The notes under the pieces are model-generated. The model made no database searches and had not been told where the DNA came from. It was given only the letters and a program-made list of their open reading frames with translations. DNA of 6,429 nucleotides from Desulfobacteraceae bacterium (GTDB lineage: Bacteria; Desulfobacterota; Desulfobacteria; Desulfobacterales; Desulfobacteraceae), in the NCBI GenBank assembly GCA_003354055.1, contig PIVQ01000428.1, positions 1 to 6,429 of the forward strand, in the 5' to 3' direction. Shown here piece by piece: positions 6,142 through 6,429 of the stretch; positions within the stretch are counted from its first letter, which is position 1, and each line of letters starts with the position of its first letter. The position numbers and the translations under genes are program-made.

Positions 6142-6179
6142 AACCCCGCCGGAACCTCTCAAAGACGTCCGGCGGGGTT
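6142..6179 (+). terminator. GC-rich hairpin, candidate terminator of the cluster
   Basis: AACCCCGCCGGA (6142-6153) pairs perfectly with TCCGGCGGGGTT (6168-6179) across a 14-base loop, 25 bases after the last stop codon. The 12-bp stem is strong, but the following bases (AAATTGG) lack a T run. It may act poorly as an intrinsic terminator, or protect the 3' end of the mRNA. Confidence 0.6.
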
Positions 6180-6259
6180 AAATTGGAATCCTACAGTTTA
6201 TTGCCGTCCCGCCTTTTAAGGTAAAAACCTCTTCCTGGGCGACGGTCGGTAATATTCTT

Positions 6260-6362
6260 AAGGATAGGAACTTTCTTTTTTTCAAGCAAGGTATAAAAAG
6301 AAAAAAGGATAAAGGATAGGAACTTTCTTTTTTTCAAGCAAGGTATAAAAAGAAAAAAAGAT
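6260..6362. repeat. Two tandem copies of a 52-bp AT-rich repeat
   Basis: Bases 6260-6306 recur exactly at 6312-6358, with a period of 52 bases and a few more matches at the junctions. Each unit holds TTTCTTTTT and AAAAAGAAA separated by 14 bases (6272-6280 with 6295-6303 in the first copy), so each can form an AT-rich hairpin. The period is not a multiple of three, which argues against coding. Two units are too few to call an array. Confidence 0.9.
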
Positions 6363-6385
6363 TTCCAAGCGCCTGAAATATGGCC

Positions 6386-6429
6386 CCAGCCGGGCACGAC
6401 CCCAACATGTTGGGGTCGTGCCCGGCTGG
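6386..6429. repeat. 44-bp perfect palindrome at the right edge
   Basis: The two 22-base halves are exact reverse complements with no spacer, centred between 6407 and 6408 in AACATGTT. The outer arms read CCAGCCGGGCACGACC and its complement. The symmetry runs to the last base, so the true length is unknown. It could be a dispersed genomic hairpin element, a strong terminator, or a fold-back artefact at a contig end. Confidence 0.9.

Noticed and set aside
6260..6362. CRISPR array
   Set aside because: There are only two units that are nearly contiguous, with no spacer-sized unique sequence and no cas genes.
6191..6397. 68-codon open frame on the minus strand
   Set aside because: It spans the 52-bp repeats, whose period is not a multiple of three, and runs into the palindrome. 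The translation is low-complexity Lys/Phe/Leu and has no ribosome site.

Overview
This 6.4 kb window looks like accessory DNA from a Gram-negative bacterium of moderate G+C. The strong Shine-Dalgarno sites, an IS91-type transposase remnant and long GC-rich palindromes would fit a Desulfobacterota-like genome, but that is a low-confidence guess. No housekeeping gene is present to place it. The window may be a whole contig, since it ends inside or at a perfect palindrome.

Layout. At the left edge (1-186, minus strand) is the broken 5' part of an IS91-family transposase. Next is a GNAT acetyltransferase on the minus strand (329-787). A 630-bp stretch without a convincing gene follows (788-1417). 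It carries a promoter candidate, two palindromes and a TATAAT box, and would be a long leader for the plus-strand genes. From 1418 to 6116 all genes read rightward: a class I SAM methyltransferase, a 261-bp gap holding a possible broken or recoded small gene, an MFS exporter, an ATP-grasp enzyme of the L-amino-acid ligase type (RizA/BacD/DdaF-like), and a second ATP-grasp enzyme of the D-Ala-D-Ala ligase fold. A GC-rich hairpin (6142-6179) follows the last gene. The right end is non-coding, with two copies of a 52-bp AT-rich repeat and a 44-bp perfect palindrome at the very edge.

How the genes fit together (inference). Two different carboxylate-amine ligases beside a methyltransferase and an exporter suggest a small non-ribosomal pathway: one ligase makes a dipeptide-like amide, the second adds another residue, the methyltransferase decorates the product and the MFS protein exports it. 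The layout recalls bacilysin (BacD ligase, BacE exporter) and dapdiamide (DdaF) and, more loosely, the methyltransferase/ATP-grasp/Ddl-like trio of mycosporine clusters. No enzyme making an unusual amino acid or a cyclohexenone core is present, so substrates are either ordinary amino acids or made elsewhere. The second ligase keeps the ATP- and metal-binding residues of Ddl but differs in the acceptor pocket, so it is probably not a cell-wall enzyme.
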